A DNA stretch of 64,000 bases, taken from Trichobilharzia regenti. Taxonomy: Eukaryota; Platyhelminthes; Trematoda; Strigeidida; Schistosomatidae. The position numbers and the translations under genes were made by a program. The stretch lies in assembly GCA_944472135.2 (NCBI GenBank), contig CALYDD020000290.1, forward strand, positions 58,020 to 122,019. The letters are read 5' to 3'. Shown one piece after another: positions 1-12,019 of the stretch (its first letter is position 1; every line of letters begins with the position of its first letter). The notes below the pieces were generated by a model. The model saw only the letters and a list, made by a program, of their open reading frames with translations, was not told where the DNA came from and ran no database searches.

Positions 1-1680
1 TAGCATTCTTAATAAACTGATTAGATTTATTAGGATGCGCTTCCAGTAAACAAGTTGTCGTTAGTTTATTCTTTTGCACTGTGTTGGTTTATTCTTAATG
101 TATTTAGATAACTGGAAATCTTGAGTATTTGTTCAATTGGATATAAGTATAAGGCATTTTAGCTATGTGTTTATGATGTACATATGTGTGGCTCATTGGC
201 TTAACTACTACTCATCTACCAGGCAATCGATGGACCCGAGTTTCGAATCCCTTCCTCTCTCCCTACTTCATTAAGGACAACGTAGCTGGCGGTATCATGA
301 GCTTTTACATAATAATTGTACTTGAAAAAAAACAACCTTTTCTGGGAGGTAACTGATTTCTAGATATCATCTAGTTAACGCATAATGGATTTATTTATTC
401 ATTTTTGTGAAAACTTACGTCTTTTAAATATGTACATTAACTAGATCGGCTTTATAGTGTGATGAATACACAAACACGCACACACACACATGTAAGCGTA
501 TAATGTTTTGTCAATATAAAGTGGTCCTTAAGTAATCAAAAGTGTTGATCATTTTCAATTTTCTTTATGTAATAATAATAATAATAACAATAATCAGTAT
601 TTACACGACGCATAATCACTTCTCTTATCTATACTTAAATACCTTGAAAGTATTTGTTTCTATGGGACTACCTATATATCTACAAATAAAAACTATTATC
701 ATCTTTGAATGGTAATGAGTAGTGCTCACCTTAAAACCTAAAAAAAAAAACACTGAGTCTAATTGTTAGTAGGTTTCATGGGTTAAATCAATGTTAATAT
801 GTTACCCAACAACCAGTTACAATTTTATGTAGTTGGTAATTAGCCACACTTATTGTGTTTGTAGATTTATGATCCTACTTGGCTGCCCAAGCCTAGGTTG
901 GATGGAGCACGATTCTAATCCCTTGGTTAGAAGTTGAGAACTAAGACCAAATGAGATATAGCTATACACAGGGCATATGTACTCACGACTCGGAGAAAAC
1001 ACGTATTTCACTCATTCACAGTGAGATCTATCTTTAAAATCCAAAGGGATCCAATTTCTTACGGGAAAGATTATGATTGCAGTTAATATAATAAGAAACT
1101 GTTTTAATCTTAGTAGTAGAATTCAAATCCTATTGGCTGAGACTGCATTCAATCGAAGTAAATTACGTAATACGCAACGGGGCAAAGGAAACAAGCGTTA
1201 GAAATTTGATCAGGTTAAAATTGCTATTGAATGTGAAGAAAGGAATTTGAGTGTCCATTTAACAAGTGTGAAAAGAGTGAGGAAATGCACAAAAGGAACA
1301 TTTGAGAGTGATAACAGTGAATTAATTATTAAAAGTAAAAGCAAACTAATTATTAGAAAATAAAAAAATTACTGGAAACGACTAATGAAGAGGTTAAGAT
1401 CAAGAAAGAATTAGAGACTAGACAAACTTTTTCTATATACAAAGCTCGAGGTTGTATTAACGAGCAGTCAACGCCTCCACCATACAAAAATGCCGAAACC
1501 TGACGTCATTTGTATCATTTCACCTCATCTTGTAGATGATCTTGAAAGACGACTCTGGTAGAGCTACGTGGCTTAAGTTCACAAAGTGCTTGTGAATTGA
1601 GCTAGTAACTAACTGTCTTGCATCGCCATTTTGCTAACCATGCAGGATAATGTTCAGAGATGCGTTTAGAAAGTGTGCAT
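1..1680. other. AT-rich non-coding stretch, no gene recognised
   Basis: No reading frame with coding character is seen. The stretch holds short (CA)n and (AAT)n tracts. Near 200-300 it has a tRNA-box-B-like string (TTTCGAATCCC) that may belong to a decayed SINE. It could be intergenic DNA or an intron of the gene whose first visible exon is at 12405. Confidence 0.5.
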
Positions 1681-1687
1681 TTCGTGC

Positions 1688-1922
1688 GACGAGTATAACT
1701 AGCTCCACAGGAGCAGGAGTATTTATAAACACATATCAGTAGCCTAGAGCGGCAGTTTATCCTTCATACATCTATAGATCATTTGTCGGCTGTAAAATCT
1801 GGTCCATAGCTCAACCGGAAAGATTGTCTATTTTCGACATAGAACTTTGCACCGATGTGCGGGAGTTCAAGTTGCCACACTCCATGTAGCACACAAAGCA
1901 AGAGAAGAAAGTAGAAGAAATG
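1688..1922 (+). repeat. Dispersed repeat, near-identical to 16169-16410
   Basis: This segment (from ACGAGTATAACTAGCTCC to AGAAATGCATACTAG) recurs at 16169-16410 with only scattered substitutions and a short indel. Both copies carry a unique-looking 130-nt left part joined to the reverse-complemented 3' end of an RTE-like LINE (CGACATAGAACTTTGCAC). Because the junction is the same in both places, the composite probably moved or was duplicated as one piece. Confidence 0.75.
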
Positions 1923-1926
1923 CATA

Positions 1927-2157
1927 CTAGAAACAGTAAACAGGGGTTGAGACAAAGGAACAGCTGGAAAGAAGGCGTTTCTCAGTGATCTGGATGAAAT
2001 GGTTCTTCAGAATCTCAGCTGCGGTGTCACCTTTAATTTCAGCGTTCATAAATAGCAGTTTCTTCGGCACCATCTGGGTTCTTTCGGGTTTTCGCTTAAC
2101 TGTTATGTTTTTCTCGATGATCCATGAAGAATTGACTGAGTCGCTCCAGTTCACCAT
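1927..2157 (-). other. Open antisense frame of unknown origin
   Basis: A minus-strand frame of about 76 codons lies between two fragments of LINE 3' tail. Its composition is balanced (basic and hydrophobic residues, no low-complexity run), which is unusual for this window. I do not recognise it. It may be a piece of another retroelement inserted between the two LINE tails, or a chance frame. No start or splice context supports expression. Confidence 0.25.
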
Positions 2158-2365
2158 AGATGGTATTACTGGTACATATCTTTCTTATTCTTGAGGATAA
2201 GGAGTGAGTGACATATCTCTTTCTTCTCAAAGGGACCCAACTATGAGAATTCGTGTATTGACCATTATATGTTGGTTTTCTTTAGACTGATTTTTGAAGC
2301 GAATCGTCAGATCTCCTTTTTATAGATATGAACAATAAAGAGAATAACTAAGTCTGTCTGTCTGT

Positions 2366-3175
2366 CTGTTTTCGACATAGAACTTTGCACAAATGTGCGG
2401 AAGTTCAAGTCGCCACATTCCGTGTAGCACGCGAAGCAAGAGAAGAAAGTACAAGAAAAGCATAATAGAAACAGTGAGCAGAGGTGTGAGACAAAGGAGT
2501 AATAAAGAAAAACAAAACAGTTTCATTGGAGATCATAAGTCACAGGGAGTGGATGCATCTGCGCCACTGAGAACGATTTTGAGCCATGTCACCAATTGTT
2601 TCCAACCATAGATTTTTACCGTCCCGAGGACCCCAGCCTGGAAGTCTACACCTTCCTACGTGGCTTAGACCAACTGTTGTGGATTTCATTGACTGGTGCC
2701 AAGTTTTTGTTTGACCGCCGCTAGCTTTTTTCCAGCCTGACCCTATATCTGCTAACATTGCTCGTCGAGGGAGGCGATGGCTTGGCATACGTAACACATG
2801 TCCTAACCATCTCAGTCTTTGTAGCTTCACGATTTCGTCGATTGATTTCCCCTGTTTACCTAGCACTCGACGCCTAACCTCAATGTTGCTCACCTTATTA
2901 TGCCACTTTACACGGGAAATAGAGCGCAGGCACCTATGATCAAAGACAGCTAGTCTTTTCATGTCTTCCACTCTCAGTGGCCAGGTCTCACAACCATAAA
3001 GGAGGACAGAGCGGACTGATGAGCAGTACACCCGCCCTTTGGTCGATAGTCGAACATCTCGTCTACGCCAGAGTCGGCGTAAACTGGCAAAAGCGAAACG
3101 AGCCCCCTGTATTCGTGCTGAGATTTCGTCAGAGATCAACCCATTGGGGCTGATGGTACTAAGTAGAAACTAGCA
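2366..3175 (-). mobile_element. RTE-like (SR2-type) LINE, 5'-truncated C-terminal fragment
   Basis: The minus strand keeps about 199 codons open (2540-3139). They read as the region C-terminal to the reverse transcriptase of RTE-like schistosome LINEs: a V-L-L-Y-G-C-E-T-W motif, then H-R-C-L-R-S-I, R-L-R-W-L-G-H-V-L-R-M and, near the end, C-R-L-P-G-W-G-P-R-D. The frame ends I-H-S-L and is followed (2540 down to 2366) by the 3' UTR, which ends in a short (AGAC)n tail. The catalytic reverse transcriptase and the endonuclease are missing, so it cannot move by itself. The intact frame suggests a fairly young insertion. Family name is from memory of the protein pattern. Confidence 0.85.
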
Positions 3176-3599
3176 TGATTTGCACATCACTAGACTATTA
3201 TTATTATTACATTCATATCATTTCTTGTGACCTCGACACTTATCGTTACTAAATACCTTGATGTTAATAATGAACATGTATGAACGCGTGTTATTGTGGT
3301 GATCTCTTCTATTCATAAGTGTTCTGTGTTGTAGGTAATTGATGCTGTTAAATGCTTCAACTAGCAATAATCATATTAGTAAGTAGAATTATTCATTGTG
3401 AAGCAGAGTCTCATTGGTCTAAGCACCTCGAATTCTAACCACACACACACACACACACGGTCACGGACTCAAATCCTCGTTCACTTATGAGGATTTGAGT
3501 AGCCAGTGAATATCATTTACTTCTAGGCAGTCAGTGTACCTCATAATCATTTATATGGTAATGCTATTGGCTATTCATTTAAGTGGGCATTCGTATTCG

Positions 3600-3780
3600 T
3601 TGTGGATGAATGTCTACACACTTGTGACCCAGAGTAGCTAAGTGGTTTTGTGTTTAAAACAACTTAGTACACCATTACCTATAATAGATGCATCTAGCTG
3701 ACGAGGCTGCTCTACCTGCTCCTTCAAAAAAGAAATAGGACGAAACGTGCGTCCTGGATTTCACTGCTAGCCACTATTAT
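3600..3780 (+). repeat. Smα-like element (family 4), 3' part with hammerhead
   Basis: The 3' half of an Smα-like SINE lies on the plus strand and ends with the family signature CACTGCTAGCCAC. The tRNA-like head is not clear here. The ribozyme module is listed separately. Confidence 0.65.
3693..3759 (+). ncRNA. Hammerhead ribozyme with altered stem II
   Basis: All core parts are present: CTGACGA at 3698-3704, GAAA at 3742-3745 and the cleavage triplet GTC at 3751-3753. Stem I forms from TCTAG and CTGGA with one G-U wobble. Stem III is the tiny A-U plus two pairs typical of schistosome hammerheads. Stem II is unusual. The usual short GTCC/GGAC hairpin is replaced by about 37 nt containing a CCTTC-A6-GAA segment, so folding and activity are uncertain. 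Predicted self-cleavage is after 3753. Confidence 0.6.
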
Positions 3781-4284
3781 CACATGTAATGAAGTTTATT
3801 CGTCTTATGAACTGTATTATATGTTTGCCTTGTGATATGAGTGTGTTAAATATGTGATGATGATCAGATCTCATTTGATCTCATTGTATACTCTTGAGCT
3901 GTCTCTTAAGAAGAAATGAACTAAAATGCAAACATTAGAGATGTTACTCTTCTTTTATTTATTAACTCCAGTTAATTTTAAGTAAAATACACACACACAA
4001 ACACTCCCTAATGTCAAAATTTGGAATTTACACAGTTCTAGGTGAAATTTCACCACAGTTTCCTGAAATTATTTAGACCATAATATGTGATTTGCTTTCT
4101 CAGTTGAACCATACTGGTCAGACTACTGGCTTCAAAGGAGTGAAGCAATCGTCTGGTGTTTAGGTCACTTTGATCTGGTCGGCTGGTTGGGCTGGCTAGC
4201 AAGCATCTACTGGTTCTATTTGAGCAGTATAGAAATACTCATCTGGAGTAATCAGTAGTATGCTGTGCCAGACATACACACATT

Positions 4285-4440
4285 GAATTTAATTTGTGAA
4301 TGGTGGCTAGCAGTGGAATCCAGGATGCGCATTTCGTCCTATTTAGGACTCGTCAGGTGGATGTATCTGTATTTCCCAGTGAGTGATGATGTTCCGCGCA
4401 CCGAGGTTCGAACCCAGTGACCATAGTTTCAAACGCCAGA
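4285..4440 (-). repeat. Smα-like SINE (family 4)
   Basis: On the minus strand the order is a Pol III B box (GGTTCGAACCT, about 4400-4411), the conserved CATCATCACTCACTGGGAAAT linker, a hammerhead, and the terminal CACTGCTAGCCACC followed by AAATTAAATTC. This is the architecture known for Smα elements of schistosomes. Confidence 0.8.
4314..4370 (-). ncRNA. Hammerhead ribozyme (Smα type), core intact
   Basis: Read on the minus strand: core CTGACGA (complement of 4350-4356), stem II GTCC/GGAC-like with loop TAAAT, GAAA (complement of 4332-4335), and triplet ATC with predicted cleavage between 4324 and 4323. Stem I pairs ATCCAC with CTGGAT, with one C-C mismatch next to the core. N7 is C, which the consensus CUGANGA allows. 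It is probably active or nearly so, with the mismatch as the main doubt. Confidence 0.75.
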
Positions 4441-6841
4441 AAAAACACTTTCGTTGAACTTTTTTTTAAACTTACATTTTGCTCTAGTCTTGACTACGTT
4501 TTATGTACACACTTATGTAGACGATGTCAATATTGTATATTTTGTGCTTGACACATGAATTGTTTGGTCGCCATTTTTTTTTATAGGCCTTGTTTTCTTT
4601 GATGGTAGTGATGCTTGTTTCACCTAAAATGATGATGTGAATTCAGCGCTTATTATCCAATGTGTTAGTGTTTTAGAGCATGAAAAAAAGTTCGTGAAAC
4701 GCATTTTACTATGCAATGATATATCTACACTTTCGGTGTTGTATTTTACGCTTTGATTAGAAAGAAATTAATATTTTTATGAAAAGAGACACGTGATTGG
4801 TTGATTTCACACAACAACACATATGGTGTGATTTAAGTTAATTAAATTTCTTACTGCGTATTTATACACAAACACATACGCATACGTACGCGCACACACA
4901 CACACGTATGCACAATTACATAGGCGTATAAAATGGCAGATACACATATCTGTTTAATTCACACGTTTTTGAAGAAAGAAGAAAAGAATTACTTATTTGA
5001 ATTTCACATAAATATTTAAAGTGATACTAGATTATTATTATTTTACCGCGTATATGATCACAGATGAATACGTTAAAATGTCCTAATATTTAGACGTCAA
5101 CTTGGTTTGCAAATGTGCGTATGTGTGTATTTTGTCTTATTGGGTTAGGTGGTGGTGGTCGTGGGGGGGGGGACAAATACTTTTCAGTAATATAATTATG
5201 TGGGTGGAACAGACGTTAGATTCAATGGATTGTCGTCTAATTTATTAGTTGTTGTAAAATGAACCGGTAGAAAATTCATGTGTGTATGTATGTTTGACAA
5301 TGAGATAATTCTTCTAAGCCGGTAAAATAAGTACTTAGAAGACTTCTTTTTACATGAGAGGATAACAGAAGGAGAGGAAAGCAATGCATGAATCTATACA
5401 AGTATGAAGTTTCTCAGTTCGTTTGTGTGGCAGTGGTATCCCAGATGTACTTGGATCCGCTCCCCCACGCTTTTTAGTGAGCGATCGTACTAACCAACCA
5501 ATAGACCCAAGCTTCTGTACTAAGAGTGGATGTGTTAACAGAGATTGAGCATTTCGGTGCAGTAAGAAAAAAGTCAGTTAACGGGAAAGCGAAAACGATT
5601 ACTTGAAGAAATAATTAGAAAAGTAATTGATTAGATTAGTGTGATAGGTAATCACACACCAAACCCTCAAGGGGATCCCAAATGAGAGGCAACCGGTTGA
5701 ATATAAAGGAGATGAGGAGGAAGTGACAGCTAGTGGACAGTTGTGGAGTCGGCTAAAACTGACCGTAGAGAACCAAGCCTTATAAAGAAGGTGTCACTGA
5801 ACACAAGGAATAAATAAATAATGTAATAATAATGTGACGGACATACATAAAAGGATAGGGATTGAATGTGTTACAATAATAACATGTTTACCCTAATTCA
5901 CTAGTGATAATTACACTGTTTCTATTCAGCCGTCAACTCTCAACCAATAGGTCTTTAGTTCGAACCCCACGCCACCTATTTCATCTTAGGCAATGAGAGT
6001 CAATGTGTATGATGCACAGTTTGATTAGTTGGCATATTTGAGTTTTCGTTGCTGATGTTTATTGTGATCTGTGCTTTTTATTCGATACAATCATTTTTGT
6101 ATCTGTGCACGCCTGTGCGTGTTTGCGTGTGTATTTGTTGACCATTTTCAGTGGTCAGCGGTACTCTTGTTTTGTAATCACCGCAATTATAATCGTCATT
6201 ACCGATTGTGGGTGATCTAGGACCCGGGGGAGGGGAGCTCAGCATAGACTAATATTGTTTGTGTTAGAAGTAATCCTGAGAAAAATAAGCTTTTCTTCTG
6301 TATTATTAGTTACGAGGGTAAGAAAGAGAGAGAGGGAGAAAGTGATTTTTCATAGTTCGTCTTTCACATATTAAGCAGCATAGACAGTGTATGTGATAGC
6401 AATAATAGACAGCAGTATCAATACACGTAAACCTACCTACAGAATTAATTATAATTCTTATATTATACACATATTATATTATACACACATCTTACTGCAT
6501 TAGATACTCGTATTTCACTGATAAAAATAGATTTTATTTTGATATTGATAAATACGTGTGTTTAATGAATCATGTTGTTACTAAGTGATATAAATTTTTA
6601 ATGTGGATTTTATTGCACACTAATATCACTTCGGAAATCATTAAAAAAAGAAAACAAATCTAGGGATACTTTATTGCTGTTTCGTCTTTGTCTAGAACTC
6701 TTCAACATGTGCGTACCTATGTGTCCACCTCACTAGGGGATCTAATCCCCCATGACACTTTCAGGTTGCTAGGTAACGGACTATATCTATTGTTAGTGTT
6801 TAATGATAGGTGGCGTTGGTGGTTTCAATGACCCCTTTGTC

Positions 6842-6842
<1 letters not shown>
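4441..6842. other. Non-coding, no gene recognised
   Basis: This is AT-rich sequence with (CA)n tracts (4870-4910), a G9 run near 5164 and (AG)n near 6320. I see no coding frame and no clear repeat family. A segment around 5640-5830 looks like possible decayed repeat, but I could not place it. Confidence 0.45.

Positions 6843-6911
<69 letters not shown>
6843..6911. repeat. (TA)n microsatellite
   Basis: Uninterrupted TA dinucleotides of about 69 nt. Open frames that read Tyr-Ile repeats here are artefacts. Confidence 0.97.
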
Positions 6912-6914
<3 letters not shown>

Positions 6915-7594
6915 TAAGGCGTATACTCTCTAAAGATATTTGTGCATGTTATCCGGCATGGTTATCAAGAGAAAAATGCGACTTCATTTCTCGAGTACTC
7001 GGTCAGCCTAGGCAACGCAGTTCCTTTAAAGTTGTCTTTTAAAATTATCTGCAAGGCGAAATCGAATGGCACAATTCGTATCAGGTTGCGGTGACTGTAT
7101 GTGGTGCTCGTCAGTATAACCCCGAAATCTCTGTGTACACAAAAAGGTTTGTTCAGTTTCTTATTCTACCGTAGTGTTTAAACTCTTTCCTCCTTGTTCG
7201 CTCCTAATTTTTAGTAATTTATTCACTATTATCACACTTACGTGTTCCTCTCGCACATTTCACTAAGTTTTTCTCCCACCTTTTTTCACACACTTGTCAA
7301 GTTCACATTCAACAACTAGCCTGCTTCTTATCGAATAACAATTTTCACTTGAAACCCTTTACTTTCATTGTGTCGTTGATAATTATATAATGTCCTTTTG
7401 ATTACTTCTGAGTAGGTGTACCAGTCATGTCACACACACATACCGTATTACTCAGTAACAGGCCACTATACACTTTTGGCAAATATAAATACGATTACGC
7501 AGCTTTTGAAATATATATATGTATATAGTAAAAGCTGCTTTCTAGGTAATGAATAGTGATGCTGTCTAGTCCCTTGTGACAGGACGGAGTTTCC

Positions 7595-7912
7595 TGGAGT
7601 TCTAGTGAGAAGTTGTGACCAGTGAGCTCCATCCAGTCAGAAGTGAGGATGGATTTCCCATTAATGACATTGGTTGGTGGTCGCGCTAAATCACAAATTG
7701 GTAGAAGTTCGAATTCATGGGCTAGTCGTTGAATCGGTTCCCAGCGGCTGAATTGTGTACGAGCTTGCCTTGTAACCCAAAAGTCCATGATTTGAACCCT
7801 GGTGATGGATGCGTACTGCCTATGATTCCCAAACTGGGATGAAAGAGCTGTCCAGTACCCCCTGTGGTTGGTTTTCAGTGGATCTTTAACTGAAATCAGT
7901 CTGTGATCAAAC
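7595..7912 (+). repeat. Family 1 tRNA-headed SINE
   Basis: The plus-strand order is TGTGACCAGT..., the GGTCGCGCTA... linker, a decayed A box, a B-box remnant (TTTGAACCCTG near 7790), a hammerhead-like module with GAAA changed (GGGATGAAAG), then CTGTCCAGTACC and a degenerate 3' end. It is an older copy. Confidence 0.7.
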
Positions 7913-7998
7913 TAAAAAAAATGGGTAGTGTTGATAGAAGACAAAGTCCCTATGGAAAATGTGATGTGTTGGCTCAATACAATTTAAATAATGTGACT

Positions 7999-8355
7999 AG
8001 ACATTGATTTCAGGATTTCATCATGAGCTGACATTAGTTAGAGAACCATTGGAAAACCTGGGAGTACTGGACAGCTGTTTCGTCAGCCTAGTTTGTGACT
8101 CTTCATCAGTACGCACCCATCGGGATTCGAATTCAGGACTTTCCGGTTACAATTGTATACGAGCTCGCCTTGTAACCGGAAGGTCCTGAGTTCGAATCCC
8201 GATGGGTGCGTACTGATAAGAGTCCCAAACTAGGCTGACGAAACAGCTGTCCAGTACTCCCAGGTTTTCCAATGGTTCTCTAACTAATGTCAGCTCATGA
8301 TGAAATCCTGAAACCAATCAAATCCCTACAAACCAACAATTTAAGACATTGATTT
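7999..8355. mobile_element. Family 1 fold-back SINE with 12-bp target-site duplication
   Basis: The unit 8011-8343 is a long imperfect palindrome. A minus-oriented copy (8011 to about 8150) meets a plus-oriented copy (about 8155-8343) at a short centre near 8150-8160. The arms are roughly 140 nt and almost perfectly complementary, each carrying the B box and the hammerhead-like module. The direct repeat AGACATTGATTT flanks the unit at 7999-8010 and 8344-8355, so the palindrome appears to have inserted as one piece. An RNA from it would form a long hairpin. Confidence 0.85.
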
Positions 8356-10135
8356 GTCAAGTCAGTAGTTTATATAAAGCATAAAAGACCAATTTAAATA
8401 AATAAAGTTATAAAGGATTTAAGGATAAGAGTAATAAAAATAATTAACGCTACATTTATTAGTATAATCATCAAATAAAGATTACCAATTATAGGTTTAG
8501 AGTAATAATTAAATTGTTTTTGTACACATATTGAAGAGGGGAAAGGGACTTAAGTTGACAAATAACTATGGTCTATGTGTATTTCAGTCACACACCTTCT
8601 TAACTGTTTAAAAAAATCATCTTGGAAGCTGTTCTGTCATATCAATCTTGTGATTCATATCAATTCTTCAAATAATCTCCGTTTTTCTAATAACATTATA
8701 TAAAACTTATTAAAGGGACTGATTGTTTTAGATGTTTGGAAAGGTGACACCTCCACCGTACACCCTATTGAACGACCTGCTTAACCTTACCTTAAGTGTA
8801 AAGTAGTAGCATAGCTCATTGTGTGAAATTGTTCTGATTTTCAACTTTGTTTGTTTTGTAAACATATTTATTTTAAGAAGCAAAATACGTGTGTCTGTAG
8901 CATGAAAATATGGATTCAAACTTAATTTTGTTTTCATTTGTTGTGCGTAATTCTGGTTGTTAATTTTTGTGTATGTGTGTTTGTTTATAGCAGATTGGAC
9001 TACTACTCTGTATTGTTTCATTGTACTCATGGTAGTTAAGTTTATTTGGTCACCTACTACTGTTTTAAGGATTGCGGTTTACCTTAGATCTAGAGACGTT
9101 GAGTGACCAGGGTGAGTCAGAGGAGGTAGCCAGGCTTTGTTTGACTTCATCATTCTTAGCATTTATCTAGAAATATGGAGCTCTTCAATGAATGGAGAGT
9201 TATTTTGCTGATTGCTTTCAACTACTTAACAATAGAACATTACCTATAAAGGAGCAATATTGAGCAACAGTAAAGAATACATACCACTGTCGAATGACCT
9301 TGGGCCAACCAGTCATATTCTTCTAGGTGAAATAAAGCATTTTAGTGCAAAAAGTATGTTTATAGCATATTATATATACGCCCAAAATCCTTCAGTCGAA
9401 TTTGTATGAGTACCAGTTTTAGAATGTATTAATCCTGATGAATGATTGACTTTATGTTCAATGTATTCTGGCGATGGTAGCAACAAAGTTTAACATTTCA
9501 GACGAATGCTGGCCATAATCTTCTGCGCAAGTTTCATCCTAACCTTACTGCGACTCTAACCCTAGTCTTAAACCAGAGTGAAACTTACAACGAAGACTAT
9601 GAAAACCATCCTTTTGTAATTTTGACCGATTTGATTGGTCACTTAAGGGTCATTTGGCCTTGGTACCTATTCTTTACTTCTCTTGTTCAGCATTGTTTTT
9701 AAATCAGATATATTATATCATCAGACTTTACTTTAATATGCATAACTTTACAAATAAATATTAAATATAAGCCAATAATTATGGCGTGATTTGTACATAT
9801 AAATTGTGAAATTAGTAATACTAATAATAAAAGTTCTATAAATAACCAAAATGAAAAATTGAAGCGATCTTTGATAACAAGGTTAATGAAAACACATCAT
9901 GATTTAAACAAACAAATATTCAGACAAACATAGTAGATAAAGTCTAAGAATAACAAATAGTGACATTGACTCGTCTAAGATTGTAAGGAAAGTAAATAAA
10001 TAAATAAATCCTATAGTCTCAATCGATGTTAATCGCTAGCTCACTGGATGGATTTCTTGAAGCTGCAGTAGGAATTTATGACTAGTGGCGCTCTCCACCA
10101 TGTCAAGGTGAAGTAAACAAACACTCCACATCGTT
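8356..10135. other. Non-coding, no gene recognised
   Basis: AT-rich sequence without coding frames. Around 9060-9700 there are decayed repeat-like segments that I could not assign to a family. Confidence 0.45.
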
Positions 10136-10139
10136 GGCA

Positions 10140-10395
10140 TTGGTGAGGTGAGCGCTGTATCACAAGTTGACAGAGTTAGAATTCAGGATTCTTTGAATTT
10201 CAGATGAAGTGGTTGGGATGGTCAATGAGGTTGGTCTTGTAACTTGAAGTTCCCGCATTCGATCCCTGGCGGGGTTGTGGGCGCGTATTTCTGAAGAGTC
10301 CCGAACTAGGACGAAACAGCTGTCCAGTGATCCCTGATCTTCAATGATCTCTCTAATTGATGTTGGCTAGTGATGAAAATCTAACAATCCATATT
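10140..10395 (+). repeat. Family 1 tRNA-headed SINE
   Basis: A plus-strand copy with a decayed head, CGATCCCTGGCG near the B box, then TGAAGAGTCC...GGACGAAACAGCTGTCCAGT (hammerhead-like module) and the 3' part ending GTGATGAAAATCT. A few substitutions lie in stem I. Confidence 0.75.
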
Positions 10396-10619
10396 GCTGA
10401 TTATTAAATGCTAGGTGCATTTGGAATCTAAACAGCATAACACGATGGTTCATGTCTATGATGATCAAGTGCAGGTAGACGGAAGTGAATTTTTAGTGCA
10501 CGAAAGCGCACCACTTCTGGTTACCATAATACATAAAGAGAAAAAGGAAATATTATAGGAAAGAAAAGAAATGTTCAGTGGATAGAATAATTACATGAAG
10601 AACAATGAGGATTCATTGA

Positions 10620-10622
<3 letters not shown>

Positions 10623-10679
<57 letters not shown>
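10623..10679. repeat. (TA)n microsatellite
   Basis: Uninterrupted TA dinucleotides of about 57 nt. Confidence 0.97.
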
Positions 10680-10681
<2 letters not shown>

Positions 10682-12019
10682 TCATTTTTCTGTATTCAAT
10701 ATTGAAACATGTTTTGGCGTGTTGTATTGCTTTTTGACAGCTTATTTTTCTACTTTGTCTAACTAATATGATAATTCCAAGTAGATACACATCCACACAC
10801 ACACACACACACAGGTATCTATGCGTCTGTTTACGTATTCAGTTATTATGTATGGCATATGTGATAACTGTGTCGTTTAGCCTTATTATTATTATTATTA
10901 TACATGTTTTACACATTTATGTTTCAAGATAACGACAATGCACTAATAATTGTGATGATAATATAAGTGGTACTGTTAGTAGTAGTGTGTGATGTGTGCT
11001 ACTGATAAGATCTGTCATTAGTAGTATATAAAGAGAAGTTTATCGGCGAAAAAAATATCAAATAGCAGACAGACGGGTTCGACATCAAAGAGAGCTAATG
11101 ATTCAGCGTTAGAGCAAAACAAAACATGGAAAACACTAGAAGAAGACTAAGAAGAAACACAAAATGATGGAAGGGCAGAAATAGCATAACACGGGGGATC
11201 TATGCAAATGATAATTTGCAGATAAGGTGTACATAATTTCGCTATGTGGAGATACCGAATTCCCCGCCCCACCCCGCCCGCCCTAAAGAACACATCGTTT
11301 TACCCAGTCTCTTGTCTTCTACCGTTACAGTAGTAGGAATAGTTGTGGTATTTGTGGTGGTTTCATACCCCGCTTAATTTACTTACATGATCCTTCTTTC
11401 TTACTTCATATTTCTTCTGGAAATCATCTGAATTATGCAGGATTCAGATTTCCCTCTAGATAGTTGATTGATTAAACTCTAAATGAGTGAAGTGAAATTA
11501 AGAGCCCCAGTGCAAAATTTTGAAGACGGTTAAACTGGTCATGAATGTGTGTATGTATATTACTCTCCAGGTATTATTCGCCTTTGACAATTCGCCACAT
11601 TTATTATCTGAGGGTTGATGATGATGCTCTGTGGTCGCCTAAACTCTGGTAGACGAAACGATGATGGATCCACATCATACATTCGTTAGTAGTCATAGTT
11701 CACAGGCAATTTCGAATTTAATTGCAACCCAAGCCTTTCACTTATCACCTCCAATCATGCATGACCCATTATGTCAGTAGCATTAATGGCCTATAGTCAG
11801 ATTTTAGACTGTTTATATTTTATTTTGGTACAAGCGGTCATAGAACGTTGGATTTGTGTTTTCTCTAATATTGGTTGAAGTTCAGTGGCCAGGGCGTTTG
11901 ACTTCCGATATCCAGGTCATGGGTTCAAACGTCGTTCCATACCATATACGAAAGTGCAAGGGTAATGAAGTAGTATCACTGCACTTTGTTAGATAACTGA
12001 TTTGTAAATGTAATACACT

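Noticed and set aside
6803..7042. Open frame reading through the (TA)n tract (Tyr-Ile repeat protein), and similar ones at 10575 and 63036
   Set aside because: The frames exist only because TA repeats contain no stop. There is no splice or start context and no complex sequence.
8004..8189. Repeated short frames (M-x-G-F-H-H-E-L-T...) as a conserved small protein family
   Set aside because: The same frame appears at 14463, 22357, 49750 and 50114 because it is the minus strand of the family 1 SINE 3' arm. Frames break differently in each copy.
11610..11700. A further hammerhead (TTGATGATG...AGACGAAACGATG)
   Set aside because: GAAA is present, but neither stem I nor stem II pairs well and no cleavage triplet is in place. 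At most it is a relic.
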